A program made the translations under genes and the position numbers. The notes under the pieces were generated by a model. The model did no database searches and was not told the origin of the DNA. It was given only the letters and a program-made list of their open reading frames with translations. Below, one piece after another: positions 41,531 through 53,439 of a DNA stretch of 64,000 nucleotides. The stretch's first letter is position 1; every line of letters starts with the position of its first letter. The stretch is from Sanderia malayensis (taxonomy: Eukaryota > Cnidaria > Scyphozoa > Semaeostomeae > Pelagiidae): positions 88,860-152,859 of the forward strand of contig RQOL01000825.1 in the NCBI GenBank assembly GCA_013076295.1, given 5' to 3'.

Positions 41531-41659
41531 CGATCCGAAGATGTATTCTGAAACTAATATTTCTTGGCCTAAGTTTCTGTGACTGGCAAACATTGACTTG
41601 AAATACTGTTTATACATTGAACAAATAAATACTGTCTCCAGCATGTAATACATGTAGTC

Positions 41660-41895
41660 CTCAATGAAATTACGAATAGTTTGACTTGGAATAAAAACAA
41701 AATTCATTCAGCCATTACAACAGATTACGGAAAGGGAAAGGAAACATGAGACGAAAATCTTTCGAATTCCGATGATGTTTCATGATCGTCAATCTTTACA
41801 ATCCGATAACCGATGGCAAATACACGAGGGCGCTGCACAGGAGGCTCGCATTACCCTCACTGCAGTGGGTTGGATTTCGTGTTCACCATGATGGT
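41660..41895. repeat. Dispersed repeat, second copy at 50402-50655
   Basis: Shares AGTTTGACTTGGAAT, CAGCCATTACAACAGATTAC, AAACATGAGACGAAA and GCTGCACAGGAGGCTCGCAT with 50402-50655 in the same orientation, with a 40-bp length difference. The last 50 bp also resemble the region upstream of the candidate NDUFB4-like start (10318-10377, minus strand). Confidence 0.75.
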
Positions 41896-41897
41896 GG

Positions 41898-42000
41898 TAG
41901 CCTGCGCGCACGCACACTCAAAGGTCTCCTGACCAGAACTGTCTCCTGACCAGAACTCTACAGTTCTGGTCAGAAGACTTTTGAGTTTGCGCGCAGGCTA
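41898..42000. mobile_element. Short fold-back MITE
   Basis: TAGCCTGCGCGCACGCACAC is mirrored by an inverted end at 41980-42000. The arms include CTCAAAGGTCTCCTGACCAG, and CTCCTGACCAGAACT is duplicated on the left side. Total 103 bp. Confidence 0.7.
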
Positions 42001-42456
42001 GACGGTGGCTGGTGGCTTTGACCACACCCAATTTCTTATTAAAATATTGGCCACACCCATATTTGTAGAAACCATGGAAGCACTGAGCTGAGTGTCAAAT
42101 GAGGAAAACAAACAACAGACAGCTTATAAAATTGAAATCGTGTTTCTTAGGCCTATTGAAAATTACGAAAATCAAGACAGACGAAAATAGGTCTGGAATC
42201 TAGACTCACATTGGAGATTCTATCCTCACTGTGATGTGATGTATTCTGACACATGACCAGGATAAGATAATTTATGCATTTTTACTAGTAATATCCGGGA
42301 TATTTCTATCTCCCAGAGGGGAATAAGGGCATATATATTGGTTCCTCGTGGTTGGTTATCACAGTTCTCTAACAAATACGCACCAAGTCAGAGAATTTGG
42401 CTGTCGAAGTTTCGTCTTTCATCGTCTGACACCGTCGCTGCCAAAAATTCATCAGC

Positions 42457-42798
42457 ATGTCGTCTCCACGACCGATTCAACCCTTCGCTGAGGCCATTCG
42501 TGCCCTTGTTAGGCAGTTAAGCATTGAAGCAGTTCCCTCTACAGCCTCCTCATCCAGTTTGTGGGTTCCAGCCGCGTTGGTAATTGAAGTCGGTGCTTCT
42601 TCTTACGCCCTGTCACGACAAGACATCACGGTTTCGTCTGGTCAAGCTGCTGTGACCTCTCCTGCCATTGCCAGTGCCTCTCTACCAGTGTATGCCGCTC
42701 ATATGTTCTCCTCCAGCTGTCGTTTTCTCAGACCATGTGCCCCAGCGAAAGTGCAAAAAGCTTGCTGAACCTGTGTCGCCGCCCGTCAAGATATTTCT
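42457..42798 (+). CDS. Putative exon of unknown gene, Ser/Ala/Pro-rich
   Basis: ATG at 42457 opens MSSPRPIQPFAEAIRALVRQ and continues Ser/Ala-rich. A one-base shift near 42710 gives an alternative ending (DHVPQRKCKKLAEPVSPPVK) that reaches a GTGAGT donor at 42799. The composition resembles N-terminal exons of transposon-encoded proteins, but no domain is identifiable. Could be spurious. Confidence 0.3.
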
Positions 42799-42799
42799 G

Positions 42800-43424
42800 T
42801 GAGTTTCCTTTTTTATTTTACCCCGAGACCCATGCCTGTTGTCGCCTCGCTTCGCTATAAGTTTTTCTCACTTTGTCTCGCGTGGTCAGTCCTGCATAAG
42901 TTACGTTTTCTTTATCCCCGTGGCGTCTTCCCGCATACCTTCTTTCATCGTTCTTGGTGTTAATTCGTTAGCCTTCCTCTAATATCTTGTCTCGCGTTAA
43001 AGTGATTTTTCGGAGTAGGCCCCTTTGCTTCTGTTTATCTTTCCATTTTTACCGAGGTTTTTGTGTTGTCTGTCATAATGTCTCTCCGGATATTCCGGTG
43101 CGTGTTCTGCTTTGCGTATTTTATTCTTTATTTTCCCCCGTGCGCCTAAAATTCTTTTACGCTCTTTTTCTTTTATAAGCCAATGTAAGTTTTCACCTTT
43201 CGTTTTGATCTCGTTATGCCGTCTATTGCATTTGCCCTCATTCCTCTCCATCATCGCTTCTCTTGGGACTGCCAAAAGCCTAGCCTTCTACACCCAGGAG
43301 CATCAGGAGGGTACCTAGGATTTTTCCGCTGTCCTCGCTCAAATTTAAAGTTTGTTATTCCCCCTGCCGTTAGTTTCTGTCGGTTATTGCGATGTGTAAT
43401 TTCAAAAATCTTCATGTATTTGTA
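42800..43424. other. Unassigned T-rich sequence
   Basis: Overlapping short ORFs only; no recognisable domain. Confidence 0.35.
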
Positions 43425-43676
43425 TCGCCATGTTTTATGCTTTGTGAGATGATCATGTTATCGCATATCAATTTCGCACTCCGATATTGCGATGTAAATA
43501 TTTCTGTGATGATCATGTGTTTGTATCGCGATGTTTTATGCTTTGTGAGATGATCATGTTATCGCATATCAATTTCGCACCCCGATATTGCGATGTAAAA
43601 ATTTCTGTGATGATCATGTGTTTGTAGCGCGATGTTTATGTTTTATGAGATGATCATGCTATCGCATATCGATTTC
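43425..43676. repeat. 99-bp satellite, left block
   Basis: About 2.5 copies of a unit containing GAGATGATCATGTTATCGCA, TTTCGCACCCCGATATTGCG and TGATGATCATGTGTTTGTAT. It is broken by a LINE at 43677 and continues at 45434. Confidence 0.9.
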
Positions 43677-43825
43677 ATTTCATTTTCATTTATACATTAT
43701 TTAACGTTGGATATTACGTCTACACTAAGTAAGACTAGTACAAGGTACTAATTTAATCCAACTTACAAAGAAACCTACTTTTAATTACCAAAGGCTAAGA
43801 CTAATTTATACAGATAAATACTAAT

Positions 43826-44930
43826 TTAAAAACATAATCTACAGGTGCATTGCTCACCAGTCCAGGATTTTATTTTATTTCTGAAAGCGGCAAGGGTTGG
43901 ACTCATTTTAATTGTGTCAGTAAGGGTGTTCCAAAGGAGACTCCCTCTGAATGATATTGACTGACAGGCAAAACGTGTTTTGACCTTTGGAAGCTTACAG
44001 AGATCATTTACTCTTAAGTTATATCTCGTTTCTTTCTTTTCGTGAAATTCCCAAAGATAGGATGGATTAAGATGATGTACCGTCTTGTAGACCTCGATCA
44101 TTACTTGTTGCAGATTTTTTACGTGTATTGTCTGGCTGTTGTTTCGAGTCAATAGCATATCAAAAGAAGATTCAAAGTCCTGGTAGAGCACCCGTAGAGC
44201 ACGTTTATGGGTTCTATTTACCATATTGTTTGCCGTTTGACTACAGAAAGTCCACACCAGAGGGCAGTAATTGAAGTTGGATATGATGACCGAGTTGCAT
44301 AATAATTTTGCTTGATCTAGAGTGAGATAGGGGCTGAGTCTTGCAAAGGCACTAACTTTATTGTTGACCTTCAAGCAAAGGCTTTTAATATGCACGTCTA
44401 ACGTTAGCTTTGTGTCAATATGGATTCCTAAAAGTTTTACGTTATCTGCCGATGGTATTTTATGACCATTAACATTAAGGCGTAAAGAATTATTATTTTT
44501 CAGACCAAGAAACATTAGCTGGAACTTTTTGGGATTTGGTACCATCCCATTTTCCGAAAACCAATCTAACAAAAGAGCTAGGTAATTTTCTAATCTACAG
44601 ATTATTTCTATGAGATTATTACCACATGCATATATGGTATTATCGTCGGCAAAATTGCATATATTTGACTCTAGATTCGATAGAAATAGGTCATTTAAAA
44701 AGATGTTAAAGAGCATGGGTCATAGAACAGATCCTTGTGGTACACCGATTTTGATTTTTTTGTGGTGAACTTTTAAGGCTTCCAATTTTAACCCTCTGGT
44801 ATCGGCTTTCTAGGTAGCTATAAATGAGCTGAAGGTTATCGTTATCAAACCCATAGGACTCTAATTTAGCTATGAGGAGGTCATGGGGCAGACAGTCATA
44901 GGCTTTTGATAAGTCCATGAGCATTGTTCC
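43826..44930 (-). pseudogene. LINE reverse transcriptase, C-terminal half, frameshifted
   Basis: Two overlapping frames: MLMDLSKAYDCLPHDLLIAK (motif A, 44706-44924) and MLFNIFLNDLF, then NICNFADDNTIYACG (catalytic FADD, about 44650), KLLGIHIDTKLTLDVHI, and the conserved C-terminal FNYCPLVWTFCSQ and RGSLLWNTLTD (43826-44716). A frameshift near 44712 separates motifs A and B. Catalytic residues are kept but split. Confidence 0.8.
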
Positions 44931-44990
44931 AACAATTCCCGAAGAGTCGAGACATCTTCTCCATAATTCCAGTACTCTAATTAGTGCATT

Positions 44991-45433
44991 CTAGGTGCTG
45001 TAAGACTCTCGAAAGCCAGATAACAAGTCTGATAGCTTGTTTTGGATAAAAGGTGATATCTGGTTTATTAGTATTCTCTCGTATATTTTTGATACTGACA
45101 ATAGGACACTTATTGGTCTGAAATTTGATTTCAAGGTTGCATCAGTGTTTTTGAATATAGGAGAGACATTTGCGTCCTTAAGTTCGCTAGGGAATTGACA
45201 GTTACAAATTGTTGAGTTTATGCAGTCAGTAAGGTATGGGCATACAATATTTTTTGTTGACTTTAGCATGCCGGTGGGGATTTTTCCACTGTTTGACTTG
45301 TTGGTATCTAGTGCCTCTATCTGCCTCATGACCTCGTTTGGGAATACGTGAGAGAATTTAAACTTTTCAGTATTCTGATAATAGGTTTTGATTTTTCTTA
45401 TACTTGGATGTTGTACGTACTTATTAACTTTAC
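44991..45433 (-). pseudogene. LINE reverse transcriptase, N-terminal part
   Basis: Reads KIPTGMLKSTKNIVCPYLTD, FPSELKDANVSPIFKNTDAT, NFRPISVLLSVSKIYERILI and LLSGFRESYST (fingers, motifs 0-2). A stop or frameshift near 44991 separates it from motif A. The first codons of the frame before 45433 come from satellite, not LINE. Confidence 0.75.
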
Positions 45434-46020
45434 ATTTCGCACGCCGATATTGCGATGTAAAAATTTTTGTGGTGATCATGTGTTTGTATCGCGATGTTTT
45501 ATGCTTTATGAGATGATCATGTTATCGCATATCGATTTCGCACCCCAATATTGCGATGTAAAAATTTCTATGATGATCATGTGTTTGTATCGCGATGTTT
45601 GATGCTTTATGAGATGATCATGTTATCGCATATCGATTTCGCACCCCAATATTGCGATGTAAAAATTTCTATGATGATCATGTGTTTGTATCGCGATGTT
45701 TGATGCTTTATGAGATGATCATGTTATCGCATATCGATTTCGCACCCCAATATTGCGATGTAAAAATTTCTATGATGATCATGTGTTTGTATCGCGATGT
45801 TTGATGCTTTATGAGATGATCATGTTATCGCATATCGATTTCGCACCCTAATATTGCGATGTAAAAATTTCTATGATGATCATGTGTTTGTATCGCGATG
45901 TTTGATGCTTTATGAGATGATCATGTTATCGCATATCGATTTCGCACCCCAATATTGCGATGCAAAAATTTCTATGATGATCATGTGTTTGTATTACGAC
46001 GTTTTACGATGTATAAGAAG
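45434..46020. repeat. 99-bp satellite, right block
   Basis: About 6 copies, with four very similar ones between 45500 and 45960. Copies then decay to 46110 (last recognisable ATGTTTAAATCGCGATGTTC). Confidence 0.9.
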
Positions 46021-46233
46021 AGCATGTTTCTCGAATTTCGATTTTGTTCCCCTGATAATGCGATGTTTAAATCGCGATGTTCACCATGTATGAGACGATC
46101 GTGTTTTTGCATTTCGATTTTCATTGCCATGATTGTTGCCATGGCTCGTTGCCCTAATCGTTGCCATAGTGATCATAAGATTTCGATCTTTGATTTCGAT
46201 GTTTGTCTTTTTAGCTGTCTCTTTTCTCACCTG

Positions 46234-46322
46234 TACTCGCTACCATCTATTTTTCATTTCACTCTCTCCGGCTCAGTCACTTGGGGGCCTAACTAAGGGC
46301 CTTAATGCGCGGCATTCGTGCT
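46234..46322. repeat. Direct repeat flanking the gypsy fragment, left copy
   Basis: Contains CACTCTCTCCGGCTCAGTCA and CTTGGGGGCCT...GGCATTCGTGCT, repeated in the same orientation at 48138-48223. These could be LTR remnants of the same element. Confidence 0.7.
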
Positions 46323-46335
46323 CACCATCATGCTC

Positions 46336-47936
46336 ATCACGGACATAAATTTTCCGTCATAACTGACAATAGTGCTTTGCGCTGACTCCACTCTGTTGAG
46401 CTTAAGGGGCGAATTGCACGCTGGATCATGGACCTACAGGAATTTCAGTTTGAAGTCAAGCATAGACCAGGCCGATCTAACCAAAATGCAGATGCGATTT
46501 CCCGTTTGAATCACAGCAAACAGCAAATTCAAAATCCATCCTCACCCCCTACTGATGCCATTACAGGTTCCATAAGTTTGCTCCCTGCCACGGACCTACT
46601 TACTGCCCAACGCAATGTCCCTAGTATTCGCACAGTTGTCGAATTAAAGGAACAAGGCCTCCCCAAACCGCCCCCATTTGTCTGGCAAGATCATTCGGAT
46701 CTCCGCACCTACTGGGATTGCTGGGACCAGCTCTTTGTTAGCAACGGGTTACTGGTTCGATCCCTCCATAGGCACACTCATTTTCCTAGCCAAGCGGTTG
46801 TTGTTCCTAACTCACTTGTACCGAATGTTCTGAAAGGCCTCCACAGCAGTCCCGCTGGTGACCATATGGGCATTACGCGTACCATCCAGCGAGCTAGAGA
46901 ACGTTTCTTCTGGCCCAAAATGCGCACTTCGATAATCACATTTATTCAAAAGTGTGTTGATTGTAGTCAAAATAAATGTACACCCAAACGCAAAGCACCC
47001 CTTCAGCCCATTCAAATAAGCGAACCTTTTGTCTTCTGGGCACTCGACTATATGGGTCCTATACAAGAAACTGCCAATGGTAATAAACATATCCTAGTTG
47101 TCATGGACCATTTTACCAAATGGTGTGAGGCGTTTGCCACAAAGGACCAAAAGTCTAGTACGGTTGCAAAACTTCTTGTGTCTAAACTCTTTTCGAGATT
47201 TGGACCACCTACTGTCATCCATTCAGACCAAGGTCGTAATTTCGACAGTAATCTCATGCATGAGGTTTATAATATCATGGGGCTCAAGAAAACTCGCACA
47301 ACTGCGTACCATCCCCAATGTGACGGACTCGTGGAAAGACAGAACCGGACTTTACAGGATATCATTCGTAACTTTGTTTCTGAACATAGTTTAGATTGGG
47401 ACGAATGGATTGATCAAGCAGTCTTTGCCTACAATACTGGGGTACATGAATCAACTGGCATTTCTCCTTATGAGATGGTGCTTGGACGCCCCGCTAGAAT
47501 GCCAATTGAAGTAGAGTTAGGAGTGCCCTTGAGAAATCCATCTAGCCAGTCAGACTATAGTCAATCACTTCGTAAGGCTATCCAAATAGCAAATCAGGTA
47601 GCTCGTAAGAATCTTGTAGCAGCTAGGAACAGACAGTCTACTGAATACAACAAGAGTTACTTAGACTGGAAACCATTGCAACCTGGACAAGCCGTGTGGC
47701 TAGCTCGCCCTAAAAAATGGAAATTTGGCAAGAAATGGATCGGTCCATACACAATTTGTAGTAACAATGGGGCTAGCTATATGTTACGGTCCAACATAGG
47801 AAAAACTTTTGTAGCACACCACAACCAAATTAGACTTTGCCCCACCCCGTTGGATAAGGGCGTACCCGTACAACCTTTGGACGAAACGCCAGGGGTTGTC
47901 TTTGTAGAACCCGATCAGTTGTCTTTGTCCTTTTGA
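46336..47936 (+). mobile_element. Ty3/gypsy fragment: RNase H tail plus intact integrase
   Basis: Starts inside RNase H (GHKFSVITDNSALR), then an in-frame TGA at 46383-46385 where Trp is expected. From 46428 a 502-codon frame is intact: RNase H end (VKHRPGRSNQNADAISRL), HHCC finger (GLHSSPAGDHMG ... CVDCSQNKC, about residues 140-185), DDE core (ALDYMGPI, IHSDQGRNF, PQCDGLVERQNR), and a GPY-like C-terminal motif (KKWIGPYTI). Gag, protease, RT and most of RNase H are absent. Confidence 0.9.
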
Positions 47937-48137
47937 ATGTTTGTATGTGCTAATTTGTAACCTCGATTTCTTGCGTTGTAACTGTGTTTGTTGATTGATA
48001 AAAGTCAGAGTTATTGATAATAAGTGTGTATGTTTATAAAATGATTTAGTTTTTGAATTGATTGTAAAAGAGTTGGTCGCGTATATCCGTTGTGTTTTCT
48101 GACTCATTGCTTGGAACCCGAACACGCCAAACCTGGA

Positions 48138-48223
48138 CTAGCTACAATCTATTCTCATTGCACTCTCTCCGGCTCAGTCACTTGGGGGCCTCACTATTGG
48201 CCTTAATGCACGGCATTCGTGCT
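48138..48223. repeat. Direct repeat flanking the gypsy fragment, right copy
   Basis: Same orientation as 46234-46322, about 90% similar by eye. Confidence 0.7.
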
Positions 48224-50400
48224 GTCAGCTCTGAGTGGCTGGGTTTGGGGGTCCTCCATCTGTCTTTGCTTTATGTCTCATGCTTCTTTGCTGGATTAAC
48301 CTTCCATTTTCACTCTATTTGTATCGATCATTTCTAAGTCCGTTACTGCTACAGCAAAGTTTGCCGTCGATGGTCGACCCTCAAGCCAGCCACTCAGATG
48401 TGTGTTCGTACGATATAGGCAGCCTGTCGCAGTAGAGCGCTGCATTTGGCAAAAACCGCCATGTTGCTTATCCCTGACTAGCCTCCCGAGGAAAGGCAAT
48501 TTTGGTTTTCTCCATGTACCAGCATATTCACCATTCTCTGAATCCCAAATTTCAATCCAACTGGTGATAATGGACACGAGGCTCACGACCTGCAGAACAT
48601 TTTCTTTTGAGATATTTGAATGAAGCAGCAGCAGCCCGTTTTACTGCATGTTGAACAACAAACACCTTGCCTGGAGTTTGTTGACTGGGTCCATTGTGAC
48701 GTTTTTTCACCAACATTGGACACGGCCTTTTGTGACGCTTCAGTTACAGATATAAGACGTCTTCTTGTTGGCATTTGAACTCAGTTATATATCATCGCCT
48801 CCAGATCATTGGTTTCAGTGTGGTGCTTTTGTCACATGCAGGATTCTTCAGTTCGTATAGTCCCTCCTGCTTCATTGATGATATCATGATTTCTCGTGCA
48901 TGCTCATGTTATTTACCACGGTCAGGAAAGCTGGTAGTATCTTTCCGTCCACGGGAATCGCCCTATTACACCTTTGCGCACAAGCCGTTGCTTTCTCTGG
49001 ACGCCTCTTATTTTCAACGCAATGGCTTCTGATTCTCGAACTTTTCATCAGATTGCAATGAAGCAGGCAGCATGTTTCTTCACGTATGACATTTACCTTG
49101 TTCACTTTCGCCTTCGAATTGTAACTAGAAATTACCAATGCAGGAGCACAACACCTTTCCAATGGTACTTCAATGTTATCTCCAAGGGATGGTATGTTCA
49201 TATCTGCAGTAGAATGAATTACCTACGGTATATTCCTTGCAGTACAATTACGCTGCATTCTTCGCTCTATCATTTCCCCTCTTTGGTATCCTTCACAGTC
49301 AATGGTGGTAAGGCTCAAGTTTCCCATCTGTTCCACACCCTTCACGGAAAAGCCTCTGCTGTTCAGGTTTCCGGTGCCAGGCTCTTGACATCACCCGCCT
49401 ACGCTGCAATGTATCAGCTGCAATGTATTTAAGTATACAATTTCCTCAAGACTGTCCAACAACTTGCAGGTACATAAATTGATTTTTCGACTGTGTTCAA
49501 AGGCAGTATTTATTCGATAAGCAAGACCGGACAAGGATGGCATACCCGAATCGGGGCATCGAGTAGTACTTCATTTACCACCCATAAATTATTTCGGACA
49601 TAGAAACCGTAAAAACATATGACGTTACAAAGTTGCTACCACATTAAGGCTTTTCCAGGAATGTGCGGACAAAATTTGACATACTTGGGTCCACGATTGC
49701 CTATCCACGAGTTGGTTCAGGAAAGGTTAATCACTTTTTGTGCCTCGTCCGGAAAACAGCATATTTATTTTTCTGCTGCGGCTTGTAAAAATTTTATGCC
49801 AGCCAATCTTCACATCACGAGCTTTCATGGCTTTCCAGGAACAAATCCACATGGGCTCAGCCACAGAGTTCTCGTCTAGCCTCGATTGTTGGTTTTCACA
49901 CCCTATTTCGCGGACTGGTTAATGCCTGTTGACACAGATATCAAAGTTCCAGCCAAGAAGTCAGCCCCTTCTTCTATTTTCAGGCCAACATGCCTGTTTG
50001 GTGCTATATCTAATCCAGAGCCGGTTGTTCACCTTGTTCACGCAGAACAGGTGGGAAGACCATGCGAAAACATTCTTCATGGCGGACAGCAAGCATGGCT
50101 ATACAAAATTTTCCCAATCCAACAGTCCAGTTGATCGAAATGTTAGTCAACCACAGCATATTTAATGTTACTATTTTGATTATTTTGTACTTTATCTTCG
50201 TCTTCATTTTAATGCTTGAAGTACAGTTGCTACTCCTTGCTGCAAAAAATCTTGCTTCTATACAGCAATGAATTCGCCCTCGCTCTAGGTTCTGTTTAGT
50301 ATACTCTATGCTAGTGGCCTGTTGATAGGCTTCAAGGCACTTAAGCACGGATCAACGGTAGGTACCTCCGTTATTATTCTTGGCATGACATAAACAAATT
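48224..50400. other. Unassigned sequence
   Basis: Many overlapping ORFs of 60-152 codons on both strands, none with a domain I recognise and none with consistent splice signals. The longest is 48974-49432 (+). Confidence 0.35.
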
Positions 50401-50401
50401 G

Positions 50402-50655
50402 GCTTATAGTTTGACTTGGAATCAAAGTAAATTCTTGGAACGTTTTGATTTTACTTTAAGACCTCAAAACCTCAAAATTCAGCCATTACAACAGATTACG
50501 GAAAGGGAAAGGAAACATGAGACGAAACTCTTTCGAATTCCGATGATTCTTCATGATCGTCAATCTTACACGATAACCGATGGCAAAAAATCGAGTGCGC
50601 TGCACAGGAGGCTCGCATCACCTTCACTGCAGTGGGTGGGTTTAGTGCTCACCTT
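50402..50655. repeat. Dispersed repeat, second copy of 41660-41895
   Basis: See the first copy. It includes the GCTGCACAGGAGGCTCGCAT segment shared with the region upstream of the NDUFB4-like start. Confidence 0.75.
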
Positions 50656-50677
50656 TTGATTTATCCGTGCACCCGAA

Positions 50678-50775
50678 TTAGACTCACTGCGTTGCATCCC
50701 TGTGATACCTAGGCTCACTACATTGCGTCCCTGTGCCTCACTCTTTTTTGATCGCTCGTTTGAGGGACTTGGACT
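50678..50775. repeat. Terminal fragment of the AGACTCAC MITE family
   Basis: TAGACTCACTGCGTTGCATC and, 30 bp on, GGCTCACTACATTGCGTCCC with CTCGTTTGAGGGACTT match the end of the element at 26878. The end is duplicated here and no partner end was found. Confidence 0.65.
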
Positions 50776-50860
50776 TGAGGCCACTATCATCTTTAGGTAA
50801 TTGTCGCTTCATTTTTTTCTGTGATCACGACAACACGAGATAATGAGAGCATAATTATCA

Positions 50861-51030
50861 CTATCTGTAAAAGAAGGAACGGGAAATCAGGAAACGAGGA
50901 ACGAGGAGAAGGGAAAAGGGGGAGCATGACGTTACACGATGTCGTATGACGTCATATTTTCCCTTTTTCAAATCTGTAAAGGGGGAATCTGTAAAAGTTT
51001 CCTGATTCCCGTTCCCTCTTTTACAGATAG
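50861..51030. mobile_element. Small fold-back element
   Basis: Arms CTATCTGTAAAAGAAGGAAC and its inverted partner ending at 51030 match over about 34 bp. The centre is GA/CT-rich with a TGACGTCA palindrome near 50947-50954. Confidence 0.7.
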
Positions 51031-51922
51031 CCGTGTAACTGTACCTTCAAGTTCCTTGTTGCTGCTTGTTTTGGGGATTACGCAGTAGGTGTTAATTGAT
51101 CTTTCTAAAATTTCTTTTGATCGTGGTCAAATTGTTCCGAATTGTAATCTCTTCAAACGCACCGACAGATTTTGTGACAATTTTCTTGATGTGCACGGGC
51201 TATCTGGAAAACATGGAGTGTGGAATGATGGAATGGAATGAAATATGGAAAACATGGAGTGAAATATGAAAAACATGGAATGATTTTAACTTGTGACCCC
51301 TATTTTAGCACGAGTCTTGATCTATTACGTATAAGTTTCGAATATACTCATTATTTAGACCACTGCAAGTTTCATTTATCCTTTTGAAACTTGCAGTTGC
51401 CTAAATGACTTAATTTTCACAAGAGTATGATGTGTCAAACACCGATATTGGTGCTTGAATGACCTTGGCAAACAATACGGAATCAAATGTGTATACCAAC
51501 TTCCATAAGAATATACAACAATGTCGACAACTTCAAACGTGTTCATGTTTGGATAAATCAAATTCAAAACGGATAAATACCAACTTCTACAATAAGTAAA
51601 GAAAACAATAATTTACTCTTCATATATTGATTAATTATATATCACGAATGTATGCAAAGAAGCATATTTATCAGTTAAAAGCTAACATTTTGTATCAGAA
51701 AGTAGTTTTTAAAAATAACGAGGTAAAATTTTCGGAACTTTGTGAAAACTTTTGAAATCATGACTAAATGTCGCAAAAGTTCTCTCACAAGGTAAAGCAC
51801 GAGCTCTATGTGTATTCTAAATAATGAATTACGAAGCATTTAATAAATAGCAATTTTCCGAAACAAATAGTCTATACAAATGTCATGCTTTCAATATATA
51901 CAAACAGAACGTAAAAGTAAGT
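51031..51922. other. Unassigned AT-rich sequence
   Basis: A short imperfect tandem repeat of GAAAACATGGAGTG occurs at 51205-51285. Nothing else. Confidence 0.4.
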
Positions 51923-51924
51923 TA

Positions 51925-52193
51925 CCTTAATTCCTCGAATAAGCTCCTACCTCCGAATAAGCCCTCCCCTCGAATAAGCCCCATCCTGATAATCATTTGC
52001 AAGGACATTGAGCCCAAGTTTCAAGACATAGAAGTTGTTTAGTAATTGCATTGCAAGTAGTACTGAGTTTAAATCAATAACTTTAATGATTGGCTACATC
52101 GTATAGCTTTTATTTTTCTTAATATTGAACAATAAACACGCTAAAATTTAGATTTTTGCAAATAACCCCGGGGATTTTTTCGAGGATTCACGG
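51925..52193. mobile_element. TA-flanked MITE, CTCGAATAAGC family
   Basis: TA at 51923-51924 and 52194-52195. The right end read on the minus strand (CCGTGAATCCTCGAAAAAAT) matches the left end of the 14069 element, including CCCCGGGGTTATTTGCAAAAAT. The left end is more diverged. 269 bp. Confidence 0.7.
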
Positions 52194-52249
52194 TAGGTAT
52201 TTATTGTGTAACTCCTTTTGTTGTTTGATAAAAAAAATAGGCTATTACT

Positions 52250-53030
52250 AAAAGGGGGAACGGGGAACGACAGGGGAACGACAGGGAACGGAATTTTCTG
52301 GGAACGATTGACTAACGGTCGGGGAGCGGTCGGGGAATAACCCGACTATGAAACTATGAAACCGTTTGTAATTTACCAGTTAAATAAATAGGAAAACATA
52401 GAGAAAACTGTGGAAACGCTTACTGCACGGTTTCAGCGAATTTTTTAGTTTTAAGAGGTAAGCAAGACCAGATGCATTTTGGTAATGTAGACATTGCCCG
52501 CTTTTAATGACTTCTGATACACTGGATGTATCACTCTCTGTCCACTGCGAGCTGTTATATGGCCTAGATGTTCACAGATATTCACCCAAGAACAAACTTT
52601 CAAATATATTAACAATATCGCATGGAAAAAGATAAAAACCTGAGCTACAAAAATAACTCATAAACATAATAAACAGCTTAAAACATAATCCACAACCAAA
52701 AACAACCGTGCTACTTGATATTTTCATCTGTATTTCAACATGCGAGTTAACGGGAGGTGTATACCTAGAAACCCCCACAGTTAACAATGTCTGCTGAATT
52801 AACTAAATTAATTCAGTAGATATTGTTAACATTAATTCCTTCACTGAAATTCGCTTTTTTCTCCAGATATTTCTACTTTTCTCTTTCGACGACTCTTCCT
52901 CCTTTGTTTGCTTCTTATTGGCCGCCCTTGTCATCGGTGTCAGAAGCCTTTGTCTTGGTCTTTTGTTCTGCATCCCAGGAGTGTTGCTCGGCAGGTTCCA
53001 CGCGTACTGCGCTCTTTGAATCAAATTAAG
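52250..53030. repeat. Dispersed repeat, related to 56085-57215
   Basis: Shared blocks in the same order: GGGGAACGAC repeats, ATGAAACCGTTTG, AAGACCAGATGCATTTT, TGCGAGCTGT, and a 150-bp block with GTCATCGGTGTCAGAAGC and AGGAGTGTTGCTCG. An AT-rich block is longer in the second copy. Confidence 0.75.
52780..52830. repeat. Hairpin, 23-bp arms
   Basis: GTTAACAATGTCTGCTGAATTAA and its inverted partner with two mismatches, 5-nt loop. It lies inside the repeat above. Confidence 0.8.
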
Positions 53031-53439
53031 CTATTTCAAGAAATTGGGCAGTTAGCCTACCGGCCCGGATTGCTTGAGCAAAGAAAGGCATTTACGGTCG
53101 GTGATTCCGACAACTCCGTCCACAGAATATGCAGTATGACCCCACGAATCCCGAACGTAAAGACTACAACTTATGATACTCATTCCTTAAATCTAATCTT
53201 ACTTAATTCTACTTGGCTTCTGAGCTAGCAATTCCTCCCATCTCCCCAAACAATAAAAATTAGCAAAATGGCAGATCAGGAACAAATGGCTAAGGCAAAA
53301 ATTTATACTCAATCAAAAAATCATAATGGAGGCACCCAACTGACGACACCACCTGGCAGCCGCCGGTAACCTCCTAAGGAAAATAAAAGCCAAAAACAGG
53401 CTGCAGGTATAAGGCCACCCTAGCCCAAAAGGCGTGGCA

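Larger units (their letters stand above)
43677..45433 (-). mobile_element. 5'-truncated CR1-like LINE inserted in the satellite
   Basis: The minus-strand element ends in an AAATG-type tail (43677-43700) and is 5'-truncated at 45433. The satellite phrase continues from GATTTC (43676) to the ATTTCGCAC at 45434, with ATTTC present on both sides (43672-43676 and 45434-45438) as a short target duplication. Truncation, tail and duplication are the standard outcome of target-primed reverse transcription. Confidence 0.85.

Noticed and set aside
48224..50400. Possible unknown gene from several 80-150-codon ORFs
   Set aside because: Frames do not join through plausible splice sites, and none has a recognisable domain.
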